A stretch of 53,182 nt of DNA from Gemmatimonadota bacterium (GTDB taxonomy: Bacteria > Gemmatimonadota > Gemmatimonadetes > Longimicrobiales > RSA9). Of this stretch, positions 8,249 to 17,382 are shown in pieces. The DNA is taken from the NCBI GenBank assembly GCA_039715185.1, contig JBDLIA010000011.1, forward strand, positions 1 to 53,182. Reading direction: 5' to 3'. Both the position numbers and the translations under genes were made by a program. The stretch's first letter is position 1. Each line of letters begins with the position of its first letter. Under the pieces are notes generated by a model that worked only from the letters and a program-made list of their open reading frames with translations, was not told the origin of the DNA and did not search any database.

Positions 8249-10096
8249 TCAGTCGAGGCCGCACGTAAAGCTTGCGTCTTGCGACGGACTACAGAGCTCG
8301 GGCCAGCCCCGCGCCCGCCACAGGTCTTCGAGGCCGGCGTCCCGGATGGTCCCAATGGTGCGTGGGTCGGAGAGCACGGCGGGGTCGCGCGTGGCCAGCA
8401 GGTCGAACGCGGCGTATGTCTTGATCGGCTGTCGACCCACCCATTGCATGAATTCTTCCAGGCCATGCGTCGCCAGCAGGATCTCCCCGCTGAAGGCCAC
8501 GACCGACGGATCGGCAACGGGCGAAGGCGCGCCAGCAACCGCATCCTCCAGCAGTTCCGCCAACCCCCGGAAGGCGCTGCGCTGCTTGGCCGTCAGCTCC
8601 GCGAAGGCCGGCGCTCCTTGAACGTCTCGAAGGAATGTGCTTGCTCGCTCCGGGCCGCTCGCCGCCACCATGAACTGCGCAGCCCGGAAGATGGCGTAGG
8701 TGAATGTGGGGTCGGCCTCGTGTACGGCGAGCGCAACCCGGATGGCGTCCTCTAGATCCCCGCTCGCGGCAATGGCTTCGGCGGATTCGGTCCGGTAGAG
8801 GAGGTTGTCGGGCGCGATTTCCACGAGTCGCTCGAAAAGGCGTCTCGCCCGCTCTACGTAACCGGCCATCATAGTGAATTGGGCCAGATCCTCGAGCAGC
8901 ACATCGTTGTTCGGGTCGGCGGCCGCGGCCTCCTCCATGAGGGCGAGGGCTCGAACGTAGTCCCCGGCGAACGCCCGTCGCTGTCCCTGGCGTAGCATCG
9001 CGTTGGGGCTGCGCGGCGACAAGTCGTACGCTCGATCCGCGGCGTATGCCGCCCTCCCGTGCGCCCCCGCGGCAGGGATGTCGTCGTTCCACTCGTCCAG
9101 GAACGCGGGTGCCACGATGTATGCCGCGGCGAGTGTAGACCAGGCCGGCTCGTAAGCGGGGTCGGCCTCGACCACGCCCTCCAGGAGGTGCAGCGCCTCC
9201 CGCAGGTTCTCTCCTCGGGCGCGGTAGAGTTCGACGGCCCTCAAGTAGGTTTCGTACAGGTCCGCGTCCGTACGGCTCTCGATCAGCGCCTCGTCCGCGC
9301 CTAGCTCCAGCGACAGTTGGAGCTCGGCGGCGATGGTCCGGGCGATCTCCTCCTGCACCGCGAAGATGTCCGCCAGGTCGCGGTCGTAGGTGTCCGACCA
9401 GAGGTGCCGGTCGCTCGCGCCATCGATGAGTTGGGCCGTGATGCGCACGCGGCCGCCCGCGTCGTCGCGCCTGACGCTGCCCTCCAGCAGGTAGCCCACG
9501 TCCAGCGCGCCCGCGATTTCGGGAGCGCTCAGCTCGGGGTTCTTGAAGGTGAAGGACGAAGTGCGGCTCGCCACGCTCAGGCCGGGCACCCGCACCAGCG
9601 CGTTCAGGATCTCCTCCGTGATGCCGTCTGAGAAGTACTCGTTGTCCCGAGAGCCGGACATGTTCTGGAACGGCAGGACGGCGATCGAACGCAGCGCGAC
9701 GGCTTGGGCGGCGGCTCCCGGGCCCGGGGGAGAGTCAGCCCGATCGGGGCCACCCGCGAATCGGCTCTCCCATACGAAGTAGCCGAGGCCCAGGACTAGG
9801 CCGGTGATGGTGATGACGGTAAGAGGCGAACCGCGTCGGGGTGGCGTCGCCTGTTGCGCTCCCGCCGGCACGGCGCGCTTGACCCCTGCGGGCGTGAGGT
9901 CGAAGGCCCAGGCCAGTATAACCGCCAGCGGGAAGCCCACGCCCATCATGACGATAACCCCCGTCGGGAACCACCCCGGCAGCCCGAGGGGCTCCGCGAT
10001 CTCGTTGACGACCTGGATGAGCAGCCACCCGACGACCGCGTAGGCGGCGGCGACTCTGAATACGCTTCGTCGCTTGAGTTCTTCGATGAGGTTCAT
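8249..10096 (-). CDS. Membrane-anchored TolB-like/TPR protein
   Basis: 615 residues; exact function unknown. The N terminus (MNLIEELKRRSVFRVAAAY) leads into two close hydrophobic segments (about residues 13-30 and 44-62), a basic linker, and a third membrane span near residues 90-105. A TolB N-terminal/FlgO-like domain follows (IAVLPFQNMS, YFSDGITEEI, then GYLLEGSVRR). The C-terminal half is built of helical TPR-like repeats. This architecture is common in Gemmatimonadota and related groups, often attached to signalling domains, but no kinase or DNA-binding domain is present here. The upstream frame stays open for more than 250 codons, but its composition is unlike protein and the start at 10096 fits the family. 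It is divergent from tyrA across an 88-bp gap. Confidence 0.8.
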   Translation of the reverse strand: MNLIEELKRRSVFRVAAAYAVVGWLLIQVVNEIAEPLGLPGWFPTGVIVMMGVGFPLAVILAWAFDLTPAGVKRAVPAGAQQATPPRRGSPLTVITITGLVLGLGYFVWESRFAGGPDRADSPPGPGAAAQAVALRSIAVLPFQNMSGSRDNEYFSDGITEEILNALVRVPGLSVASRTSSFTFKNPELSAPEIAGALDVGYLLEGSVRRDDAGGRVRITAQLIDGASDRHLWSDTYDRDLADIFAVQEEIARTIAAELQLSLELGADEALIESRTDADLYETYLRAVELYRARGENLREALHLLEGVVEADPAYEPAWSTLAAAYIVAPAFLDEWNDDIPAAGAHGRAAYAADRAYDLSPRSPNAMLRQGQRRAFAGDYVRALALMEEAAAADPNNDVLLEDLAQFTMMAGYVERARRLFERLVEIAPDNLLYRTESAEAIAASGDLEDAIRVALAVHEADPTFTYAIFRAAQFMVAASGPERASTFLRDVQGAPAFAELTAKQRSAFRGLAELLEDAVAGAPSPVADPSVVAFSGEILLATHGLEEFMQWVGRQPIKTYAAFDLLATRDPAVLSDPRTIGTIRDAGLEDLWRARGWPELCSPSQDASFTCGLD

Positions 10097-10184
10097 GGCG
10101 ATCGCCCAAGTTGCTCGGGCGCTCCGTGCCCGGCAACACCTTGTAGGGCTTGCTCCCGAAGCCGCCCGCTGTGACGATGCGCCG

Positions 10185-11312
10185 ATGGACGATCCGACGC
10201 GCCCCCCCGAAGACGCGCTCGCCGAACTTCGAGCGAGGCTCGCCGATGTGGACAGGGAGCTAATCGACCTCATCGCCCGCCGGGCTCGGCTGTCCTCTCG
10301 GATGGCGGACGCGAAGCATCGTGCGGGTCTGACGACGCGCGACTTCAGGCAGGAGCGCGACGTGCTGGAGAGGGCCCGAGCCGAGGCACGCGCGCGCGGC
10401 GCCGACCCGGACCTGGCCGAGGCCGCCGTCCTGCTGCTCATCCGCGACTCGCTGACCGTGCAGGAGCGGGCCAGGGTCGCGGCCGCGGCGGAGGGCGATG
10501 GACGTACCGCGCTGGTGATCGGCGGGCACGGGCGCATGGGGCTGTGGTTCACGCGCTTCCTGGCCTCGCAGGGGTTCGCGGTCGAGGTCGCCGACCCCGC
10601 CGCGGCGCCGCCCGACGACGCCTGGCCCCACCGCGCCGGCTGGGCGGAGGGCTCGACGGACCACGACGTGGTGGTGGTCGCGGCGCCCCTCGCTCGCTCG
10701 GCCGAGGTGCTCTCCGGGCTCGCCGCCCGGCGGCCGCGTGGCCTGGTGTTCGACATCGGCTCGCTCAAGACCCCGCTGCGGGCGGCGCTCGCCGAGCTGC
10801 GCGACGCCGGCGCGCGGGTGGCGTCCGTGCACCCGATGTTCGGCCCCGACACGCGCCTGCTCTCCGGTCGGCACGTGATCTTCGTGGACGCGGGAGACCC
10901 CGAGGCGACGCGCGAGGCGCGCGGTCTCTTCGACGCGACGATGGTCCTGCAAGTGGAGATGGGCCTCGAGGAGCACGATCGCCTGGTCGCCTACGTGCTG
11001 GGCCTGTCGCACGCCCTCAACATCGCGTTCTTCACGGTGCTTCAGGAGAGCGGGGAGGCCGCGCCCCGTCTCGCCGCGCTGTCCAGCACGACCTTCGACG
11101 CGCAGCTGGACGTGGCGTCGCTCGTGGCCGGAGACAACCCGGCGATGTATTTCGAGATTCAGCGCCTGAACGACTACGGAGGGGAGCCGCTCGCAGCGCT
11201 GGCCGACGCCGTCGAGCGCATCCGCGCCGCGGTGCAGGCCGGGGACCAGGCGGGGTTCGGGTCGTTGATGGAACGGGGTAAGGCCTACCTGAGCAGCCGG
11301 CGGAGCCGCTGA
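10185..11312 (+). CDS. tyrA: Bifunctional chorismate mutase / prephenate dehydrogenase (T-protein)
   Basis: Makes 4-hydroxyphenylpyruvate from chorismate via prephenate in tyrosine synthesis; 375 residues. The N-terminal AroQ-type chorismate mutase helix bundle is at residues 10-95 (LRARLADVDRELIDLIARRA). The NAD-binding prephenate dehydrogenase follows, with the nucleotide motif VIGGHGRMG and the VHPMFGP motif. The fusion order matches enteric TyrA. The start is the ATG at 10185; an upstream in-frame start would run into the divergent promoter region. A rhomboid gene follows after 24 bp. Confidence 0.92.
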   Translation: MDDPTRPPEDALAELRARLADVDRELIDLIARRARLSSRMADAKHRAGLTTRDFRQERDVLERARAEARARGADPDLAEAAVLLLIRDSLTVQERARVAAAAEGDGRTALVIGGHGRMGLWFTRFLASQGFAVEVADPAAAPPDDAWPHRAGWAEGSTDHDVVVVAAPLARSAEVLSGLAARRPRGLVFDIGSLKTPLRAALAELRDAGARVASVHPMFGPDTRLLSGRHVIFVDAGDPEATREARGLFDATMVLQVEMGLEEHDRLVAYVLGLSHALNIAFFTVLQESGEAAPRLAALSSTTFDAQLDVASLVAGDNPAMYFEIQRLNDYGGEPLAALADAVERIRAAVQAGDQAGFGSLMERGKAYLSSRRSR

Positions 11313-11336
11313 GACCCACTCGCCCCGGAGGGCGCC

Positions 11337-12095
11337 ATGTTCCCCCTGCGAGACGACAACCCGACCGAGCTGACGCCGTTCGTCACAATGGCGCTGATCG
11401 CGGCCAACTTCGTGATCTGGCTCGTGGTGCAGGGCGGCGGCGCGGACCCCCAGGCGCTGCAGGCGTCGGTGTGCGCCTTCGGCACGATCCCGGGCGAGCT
11501 GACGGGCTCTGCGGTGCCACCCGGGGCGGGGCAAGGGCTCCCGTGCGTGCCCGGAGGGCTCACCTGGTCCACCCTGGGGACCAGCATGTTCTTCCACGGC
11601 AGCTGGATGCACCTCATCGGCAACATGTGGTTCCTGTGGATCTTCGGGAACAACATCGAGGACTCGATGGGGCACCTCAGGTACCTCGGGTTCTACCTGC
11701 TGACGGGCGCCGCGGCGGCGCTGGCGCACATCTACAGCGGCCCCGGCTCCTGGATCCCCACGGTGGGCGCCTCGGGGGCCATCAGCGCGGTCATGGGGGC
11801 CTACCTGCTGCTCTACCCGCGGGTGCGCATACACACGCTGTTCATCTTTGTGATCATCGTGCGGGTGTTTCCCATTCCGGCGTGGATCATCCTCGGCCAG
11901 TGGATCGCCATCCAGGTTCTGGCCGGCGCGACCACCACCGCCGGCGGGGCGGGAGTGGCCTTCTGGGCGCACATCGGCGGCTTCGTCGCGGGTCTGCTGC
12001 TCGTGAGGCCGTTCCGCATGCGCCGGCTGGTCGAAGCCAAGCGCGCCCGAGTGAAGCTGCGTCCGGAGGAGATTCCGCATCGCGGATGGTGGTAA
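11337..12095 (+). CDS. Rhomboid family intramembrane serine protease
   Basis: Membrane protease of 252 residues with about six hydrophobic segments. Catalytic residues are visible: the GASG serine S146, histidine H212 (WAHIGGF) and the oxyanion asparagine N96 (HLIGNMWFL). A cysteine-containing loop of about 45 residues lies between TM1 and TM2 (residues 33-78), as in other rhomboids of this subtype. The C-terminal tail is basic and cytoplasmic. The substrate cannot be inferred. It sits between tyrA and deoC on the same strand, probably in one transcript. Confidence 0.92.
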   Translation: MFPLRDDNPTELTPFVTMALIAANFVIWLVVQGGGADPQALQASVCAFGTIPGELTGSAVPPGAGQGLPCVPGGLTWSTLGTSMFFHGSWMHLIGNMWFLWIFGNNIEDSMGHLRYLGFYLLTGAAAALAHIYSGPGSWIPTVGASGAISAVMGAYLLLYPRVRIHTLFIFVIIVRVFPIPAWIILGQWIAIQVLAGATTTAGGAGVAFWAHIGGFVAGLLLVRPFRMRRLVEAKRARVKLRPEEIPHRGWW

Positions 12096-12124
12096 TGGGT
12101 GCGCGCCTCAGGTAGATTCTCGGG

Positions 12125-13282
12125 ATGAGCGACACTACGGAAACTCCGCGCGCTTCGGGCGCTTCCGTGCGCGGCGGTCCGGCCGAGAGCCGCACCACGA
12201 CCGCGACGGGGACCACGGATCTGCGCGCCGCGGGTGTGTCCGCGCCGCCGGCGCGGGCCCAGACCCCTCCGCCAACGGCGCGGACGGCGGATGGCGGCGC
12301 GCCCGCGCCGGCCGCCGCCCCCGAGCCGATCGAATTCGAGCGCAACGCCGGCGTGCCGTTCGAATCGGAGTGGATCCGCGACGTGCGGGTCAACCGCAGC
12401 GCGGTCGAGCGGCGCACCGCGACGCTCACGCGTCGGCGCAGCATCAAGAAGGACTGGCAGGCGGCCTGGCTGCTGCGGGCGATCAGCCTGATGGACCTGA
12501 CCACCCTTGCGGGCGACGACACGGAGGGACGCGTGCGTCGTCTGTGCGCGAAGGCGCGCAACCCCGTGCGCGAGGACATTCTGGACGCGCTCGGGGCGGG
12601 CGACCTGGGGCTGACCACCGCCGCCGTTTGCGTCTACCACGTGTTCGTGCCCGCCGCGGTGGACGCGCTGCGCGGGTCGGGCATCCCGGTCGCGGCGGTG
12701 TCCACCGGCTTTCCGGCGGGCCTATCCCCGCTGCCGCAGAGGCTGGCTGAGATCAGGGCGTCGGTGGAGGCGGGGGCGCGCGAGATCGACGTCGTCATCA
12801 CACGCGCGCACGTCCTCACCGGCGCGTGGCAGGCACTGTACGACGAGGTGCGCGAATTCCGCGCGGCCTGCGGGGAGGCCCACCTGAAGACCATTCTCGC
12901 CACCGGCGAGCTGGGTACGCTGCGCAACGTCGCGCGCGCGAGCCACGTGTGCATGATGGCCGGCGCCGATTTCATCAAGACCTCCACCGGCAAGGAGTCC
13001 GAGAACGCGACGCTGCCCGTGGGCCTGGTCATGACCCGGGCCATCCGCGAGTACCGCGAGCGCAGCGGGCACATCGTCGGCTTCAAGCCGGCGGGGGGCA
13101 TTCGCAAGGCCCGAGAGGCGCTCGACTGGCTGATCCTGATCAAGGAGGAGCTCGGCGACCGCTGGCTCAGGCCCGACCTGTTCCGCTTCGGCGCGAGCTC
13201 GCTGCTGGCCGACATCGAGCGGCAGCTGGAGCACCACGTCACGGGCCGCTATTCCGCCTCCTACCGCCACCCGGTGGCATGA
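12125..13282 (+). CDS. deoC: Deoxyribose-phosphate aldolase
   Basis: Class I aldolase splitting 2-deoxyribose 5-phosphate into glyceraldehyde 3-phosphate and acetaldehyde. It has 385 residues against about 220-260 for the core family. The extra length is an Ala/Pro/Thr-rich, probably disordered N-terminal region of about 75 residues plus a linker. The Schiff-base lysine is K285 in DFIKTSTGKE; the second lysine lies in GFKPAGGI. The gene overlaps the next one by 4 bp (ATGA). The neighbour oxidises aldehydes, so acetaldehyde is probably handed on. This is the first gene of a nucleoside-catabolism unit. Confidence 0.95.
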   Translation: MSDTTETPRASGASVRGGPAESRTTTATGTTDLRAAGVSAPPARAQTPPPTARTADGGAPAPAAAPEPIEFERNAGVPFESEWIRDVRVNRSAVERRTATLTRRRSIKKDWQAAWLLRAISLMDLTTLAGDDTEGRVRRLCAKARNPVREDILDALGAGDLGLTTAAVCVYHVFVPAAVDALRGSGIPVAAVSTGFPAGLSPLPQRLAEIRASVEAGAREIDVVITRAHVLTGAWQALYDEVREFRAACGEAHLKTILATGELGTLRNVARASHVCMMAGADFIKTSTGKESENATLPVGLVMTRAIREYRERSGHIVGFKPAGGIRKAREALDWLILIKEELGDRWLRPDLFRFGASSLLADIERQLEHHVTGRYSASYRHPVA

Positions 13283-15720
13283 TGAGCACGCACATCGCCG
13301 AAGTGTTCGAGACCATGGAGTACGGGCCGGCGCCCGAGAGCAGAGCCTTCGTGGACGAGTGGCTGGAGGCGCGGGCCGGTGGCTTCCAGCACGTGGTCGA
13401 TGGGGCGCTGAGGCCTCCCGCCGGGGGCGAGTACCTGGACGTCATGAACCCCGCCACCGGAACCTTGCTCGCGCGCGTGGCGCAGGGCGACGAGGCGGAC
13501 GTGAACGCGGCGGTGGCCGCCGCCCGGCGCGCGCAGCCGGGCTGGGCCGCTCTGGGAGGGCACGTCAGGGCGCGGCACCTGTACGCCATCGCCCGGCGCA
13601 TCCAGAAGATGTCGCGCTTCTTCGCGGTTCTGGAGACGCTGGACAACGGCAAGCCGATCCGCGAATCGCGCGACATCGACATCCCCCTGGTCGCCCGACA
13701 CTTCTACCACCACGCGGGCTGGGCGCAGCTCATGGACAGCGAGCTGCCGGACGCGGAACCGGTCGGGGTCGTGGGTCAGATCATCCCGTGGAATTTCCCG
13801 CTGCTGATGCTGGCCTGGAAGATCGCGCCGGCCATCGCCATGGGGAACACGGTGGTGCTTAAGCCCGCCGAGTACACGCCGCTCACGGCGCTGTACTTCG
13901 GCGAGCTGTGTCTGGAGGCGGGGCTGCCCCCGGGCGTGGTGAACGTGCTCGCGGGCGACGGTCGCACGGGCGCGGCGCTGGTGGACCACGCCGACGTCGA
14001 CAAGATCGCCTTCACCGGCTCCACCGAGGTCGGCCGGATCATCCGGCGGGCCACCGCCGGGACCGGCAAGAAGCTCTCGCTGGAGCTCGGCGGGAAGTCT
14101 CCTTTCATCGTCTTCGACGACGCCGACCTGGACAGCGTCGTGGAGGGCGTGGTGGACGCCATCTGGTTCAACCAGGGTCAGGTCTGCTGCGCCGGGAGCC
14201 GGATCCTGGCTCACGAAGGCATCGCCGACCGCCTCGTCGCCAGGCTGCGCGCGCGCATGGAGAAGCTGCGCGTGGGCGATCCGCTGGACAAAGGCGTCGA
14301 CATCGGCGCGATCGTCGCGCCGGTGCAGCTCGAGCGGATCCGCACGCTCGTCGAGAAGGGCGAGCAAGAGGGCGCGACTCTGTGGCAGCCCTCGTGGAGT
14401 TGCCCGACCGAGGGCTGGTTCTACCCTCCCACCCTGCTTACCGACGTGGCGCCGGCGGCCACCGTTGCGCAGGTGGAGATTTTCGGCCCCGTGGTGGTGC
14501 TGATGACCTTCCGCACGCCCAAGGAGGCGGTGCAGTTGGCCAACAACACCCGCTACGGGCTCGCCGCCAGCGTGTGGACGGAAAACATCAATTTGGCGTT
14601 GGACATCGCCCCCAAGGTGAAGGCCGGGACCGTCTGGGTGAACTGCACCAACCTGTTCGACGCGGCGTCGGGGTTCGGCGGCTACCGCGAGAGCGGCTTC
14701 GGCCGCGAGGGCGGCAAGGAGGGGCTCTGGGAGTACGTCCGGTCGCGCCGTGAGCCCAAGGGCGCGCCGGCGCGCGGCGCCGGGTCGGCCGGCGGAGACG
14801 GTGCCGCTGGCAACGGCGCCGGTCCCGAGGCGGACGCAGACCGCGAGCCCCCCGCGGTCCCGGAGGCCGGCGTGCCCCCGATCGACCGCACCGCCAAGCT
14901 CTACATCGGCGGCAAGCAGGCGCGCCCCGACCAGGGCTACAGTCTGGACGTGTACGGGCCCGGCGACGCGCTCGTGGGCCAGGTCTCGCGCGGCAACCGC
15001 AAGGACATCCGCAACGCGGTAGAGGCGGCGCACCGGGCCGTGGACTGGGGCCGCGGCGTGGCCCACACGCGCGCACAGGTGCTCTACTACCTGGCCGAGA
15101 ACCTGCAGGCTCGCGCCGCCGAATTCGCCGAGCGCCTGCGCGCGCTGGGCGCCACCGAGGCCGAGGCCTCGCGCGAGGTAGAGGCGTCGGTGCGGCGCGT
15201 GTTCACCTACGCCGCCTGGGCGGACAAGTGGGAGGGCGTCGTCCACCACACGCCCATGCGCAACGTGACTATCGCCATGCCCGAGCCGATTGGGGTGTTC
15301 GGGGTGCTGTGCCCGGACGAGGCGCCGCTGTTGGGGTTCCTGTCCACCGCGCTGCCGCCGCTCGCGGTGGGCAACGCCGTGGTCGCGGTGCCGTCCGCAC
15401 GAGCGCCGCTCGCGGCGACGGATCTCTACCAGGTGCTGGAGACTTCGGATGTGCCGGCGGGCGCGCTGAACATCGTCACGGGCCTGCACGACGAGCTGGC
15501 TCCCACTTTGGCCGCCCACGACGACGTAGACGCGCTCTGGTATTTCGGCTCTCCGGCGGGCTCCGCCGACGTGGAGGAGCGGTCCGCGGACAACATGAAG
15601 CGCACGTGGGTGAGCCACGGAGCGCGCCGCGACTGGTACGACGACAACGTCGCCGAGGGGAGGGCGTTCCTGCGCCGCGCCACCGAGGTCAAGAATATCT
15701 GGATTCCATACGGCGAGTGA
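13279..15720 (+). CDS. ALDH16-type aldehyde dehydrogenase with a catalytic and a pseudo-ALDH domain
   Basis: 813 residues made of two aldehyde dehydrogenase modules. The N terminus carries the ALDH16 hallmark ETMEYGPAPES. The first module is complete: NAD-binding region (IIPWNFPLLM), general base E269 (LELGGKSP) and catalytic cysteine C303 (GQVCCAGSR). After an Ala/Gly-rich linker near residue 500, the second module (from about residue 535) keeps the cofactor-domain fold but lacks the ELGG glutamate and the catalytic cysteine. It ends in the family tail VKNIWIPYGE. Known bacterial ALDH16 enzymes have this active-plus-inactive design. Next to deoC, the likely substrate is the acetaldehyde from deoxyribose 5-phosphate (inference). 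The start is the ATG at 13279, overlapping the deoC stop; a second ATG follows directly. Confidence 0.93.
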   Translation: MMSTHIAEVFETMEYGPAPESRAFVDEWLEARAGGFQHVVDGALRPPAGGEYLDVMNPATGTLLARVAQGDEADVNAAVAAARRAQPGWAALGGHVRARHLYAIARRIQKMSRFFAVLETLDNGKPIRESRDIDIPLVARHFYHHAGWAQLMDSELPDAEPVGVVGQIIPWNFPLLMLAWKIAPAIAMGNTVVLKPAEYTPLTALYFGELCLEAGLPPGVVNVLAGDGRTGAALVDHADVDKIAFTGSTEVGRIIRRATAGTGKKLSLELGGKSPFIVFDDADLDSVVEGVVDAIWFNQGQVCCAGSRILAHEGIADRLVARLRARMEKLRVGDPLDKGVDIGAIVAPVQLERIRTLVEKGEQEGATLWQPSWSCPTEGWFYPPTLLTDVAPAATVAQVEIFGPVVVLMTFRTPKEAVQLANNTRYGLAASVWTENINLALDIAPKVKAGTVWVNCTNLFDAASGFGGYRESGFGREGGKEGLWEYVRSRREPKGAPARGAGSAGGDGAAGNGAGPEADADREPPAVPEAGVPPIDRTAKLYIGGKQARPDQGYSLDVYGPGDALVGQVSRGNRKDIRNAVEAAHRAVDWGRGVAHTRAQVLYYLAENLQARAAEFAERLRALGATEAEASREVEASVRRVFTYAAWADKWEGVVHHTPMRNVTIAMPEPIGVFGVLCPDEAPLLGFLSTALPPLAVGNAVVAVPSARAPLAATDLYQVLETSDVPAGALNIVTGLHDELAPTLAAHDDVDALWYFGSPAGSADVEERSADNMKRTWVSHGARRDWYDDNVAEGRAFLRRATEVKNIWIPYGE

Positions 15721-15783
15721 GTCTCGCCGCCGCGCGCGCGTCCGGGCCTACGCGGCCAGGGCGCGCGGCCGGCGACTGATCCT

Positions 15784-17382
15784 GTGACGGAGCGGGGGCG
15801 CGTGAGAGCAACCTTACGGGTGCTTCGAACGCTGTGTGTGGTGGGTTGGGCGACGGGATTGGCGCCGGCGGGCGCGGCGGCCGCCGACTCCGGCGCCGTT
15901 CTTCCGGTAGCCTACCAGGCGCAAGAAGTCGCGGCTGTGCCGGCGGCGACGGACGCGCAGGAACCGGGCGCCCAGGAGGCCGCTGGTGACATCGGCCAGG
16001 CCGCGCGAGAAGCCCGCGCGGAGCTGGCCACGACGCCGCTGCAGCGGCTGCAGTCGGTGCTGGGACTGGCCGTCCTGCTGCTCATCGCCTGGGGCCTCTC
16101 GAACAACCGCTCGCGCATCCCCTGGCGCGTGGTGGGCTGGGGCCTCGGACTACAACTCGTCTTCGCCCTCTTCATCCTGAAGACCCCGGCGGGCGAGGCG
16201 ATCTTCGCCTTCCTCAACCGCGTTGTCGTCAAGCTGCTCGGTTTCACCGCGGACGGCGCGCGCTTCCTTTTCGGCAACCTGGTCTACAACAACATCCCGG
16301 TCGGCACCGGGGTGGTCGGCACCAACATTCCACCGAGCGCCGATCCCGGCATGGTGGCGAACGCGGGCGCGTTCTTCGCCTTCAACGTCCTGCCCACGAT
16401 CATCTTCTTCTCCTCGCTGATGGCGGTGCTCTACCACCTGGGCGTCATGCAGCTGGTGGTGAGGGGCGTGGCGTGGGTGATGATGCGCACCATGCGCACG
16501 TCCGGGGCGGAGACGCTGTCGGCGGCCGGCAACATCTTCGTGGGACAGACGGAGGCGCCGCTGCTGATCAAGCCGTTCGTCGAGAAGATGACGATGTCGG
16601 AGCTGAACGCCGTCATGACGGCCGGCTTCGCCACCGTCGCGGGCGGGGTGCTCGCGGCCTACGTGGGCATGCTGGTCGGGTTCTTCCCCGACATCGCGGG
16701 CCACCTCATCGCCGCCAGCGTGATGTCGGCGCCCGCCGCGCTGGTGGTGGCCAAGATCATCGTGCCCGAGGACGGCACCCCGGAGACCCAGGACTCGCTG
16801 CTGGTCCACGCCGAGTCGGCGGACGCGAACGTCATCGACGCGGCGGCGCGAGGGGCCGGAGACGGTCTGCGCCTGGCGGCGAACGTGGGCGCGATGCTGC
16901 TCGCGTTCGTGGCGCTGGTGTTCATGCTGAACGAGCTCATGGCCTGGGCCGCGGGGGTGCTCGGGATCACGGGGTTGTTGCAGTCTTCGGGCGCCCTCGC
17001 GGCCGACGCGCCGCTCACGCTGCAGGTGCTGCTCGGCTGGATCTTCGCGCCGCTGGCGTGGGTCATGGGGGTGCCCTGGGGGGACGCCACGCAGATCGGC
17101 TCGCTCATGGGCATCAAGACCGTGCTGAACGAGTTCTTCGCGTTCCTGGACCTGTCCACGCTGCTGTCCACGGGCGCCGACCTGTCGCCGCGTTCGATAG
17201 TGATAGCCACGTACGCGCTCGCCGGGTTCGCGAACTTCAGCTCGATCGCCATCCAGATCGGCGGCATCGGCGGGATCGCGCCGTCGCGCAAGAGCGACCT
17301 GGCGGTGCTCGGCCTGCGCGCGATGATAGGCGGGACGATAGCCGCGTTCCTGACCGCCACGGTCGCCGGGATGGTGCTGTGA
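15784..17382 (+). CDS. nupC: NupC/CNT family nucleoside transporter
   Basis: Concentrative (ion-coupled) nucleoside importer of the inner membrane; 532 residues. The transporter core starts near residue 85 and shows CNT signatures: GQTEAPLLIKPFVEKM, NEFFAFLDL and YALAGFANFSSIAIQIGGIG. Compared with NupC of about 400 residues it has an extra N-terminal stretch. That stretch holds a signal-peptide-like segment (LRTLCVVGWATGLAPAGAAAA) followed by an acidic, Ala/Gln-rich region, so the extension may lie in the periplasm. GTG start at 15784; the 3' end overlaps punA by 4 bp (GTGA). Confidence 0.93.
   Translation: MTERGRVRATLRVLRTLCVVGWATGLAPAGAAAADSGAVLPVAYQAQEVAAVPAATDAQEPGAQEAAGDIGQAAREARAELATTPLQRLQSVLGLAVLLLIAWGLSNNRSRIPWRVVGWGLGLQLVFALFILKTPAGEAIFAFLNRVVVKLLGFTADGARFLFGNLVYNNIPVGTGVVGTNIPPSADPGMVANAGAFFAFNVLPTIIFFSSLMAVLYHLGVMQLVVRGVAWVMMRTMRTSGAETLSAAGNIFVGQTEAPLLIKPFVEKMTMSELNAVMTAGFATVAGGVLAAYVGMLVGFFPDIAGHLIAASVMSAPAALVVAKIIVPEDGTPETQDSLLVHAESADANVIDAAARGAGDGLRLAANVGAMLLAFVALVFMLNELMAWAAGVLGITGLLQSSGALAADAPLTLQVLLGWIFAPLAWVMGVPWGDATQIGSLMGIKTVLNEFFAFLDLSTLLSTGADLSPRSIVIATYALAGFANFSSIAIQIGGIGGIAPSRKSDLAVLGLRAMIGGTIAAFLTATVAGMVL

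Noticed and set aside
11305-11330. CTGAGACCC resembling a TPP riboswitch core
   Set aside because: It lies at the tyrA stop ahead of a rhomboid gene; the second conserved block and stems are absent.
10260-12080. 606-codon minus-strand open frame opposite tyrA and the rhomboid gene
   Set aside because: Antisense to clear enzymes and biased in composition as expected for a GC-rich shadow frame.
13261-15618. 785-codon minus-strand open frame opposite ALDH16
   Set aside because: Shadow of the ALDH16 coding strand; no recognisable motifs.
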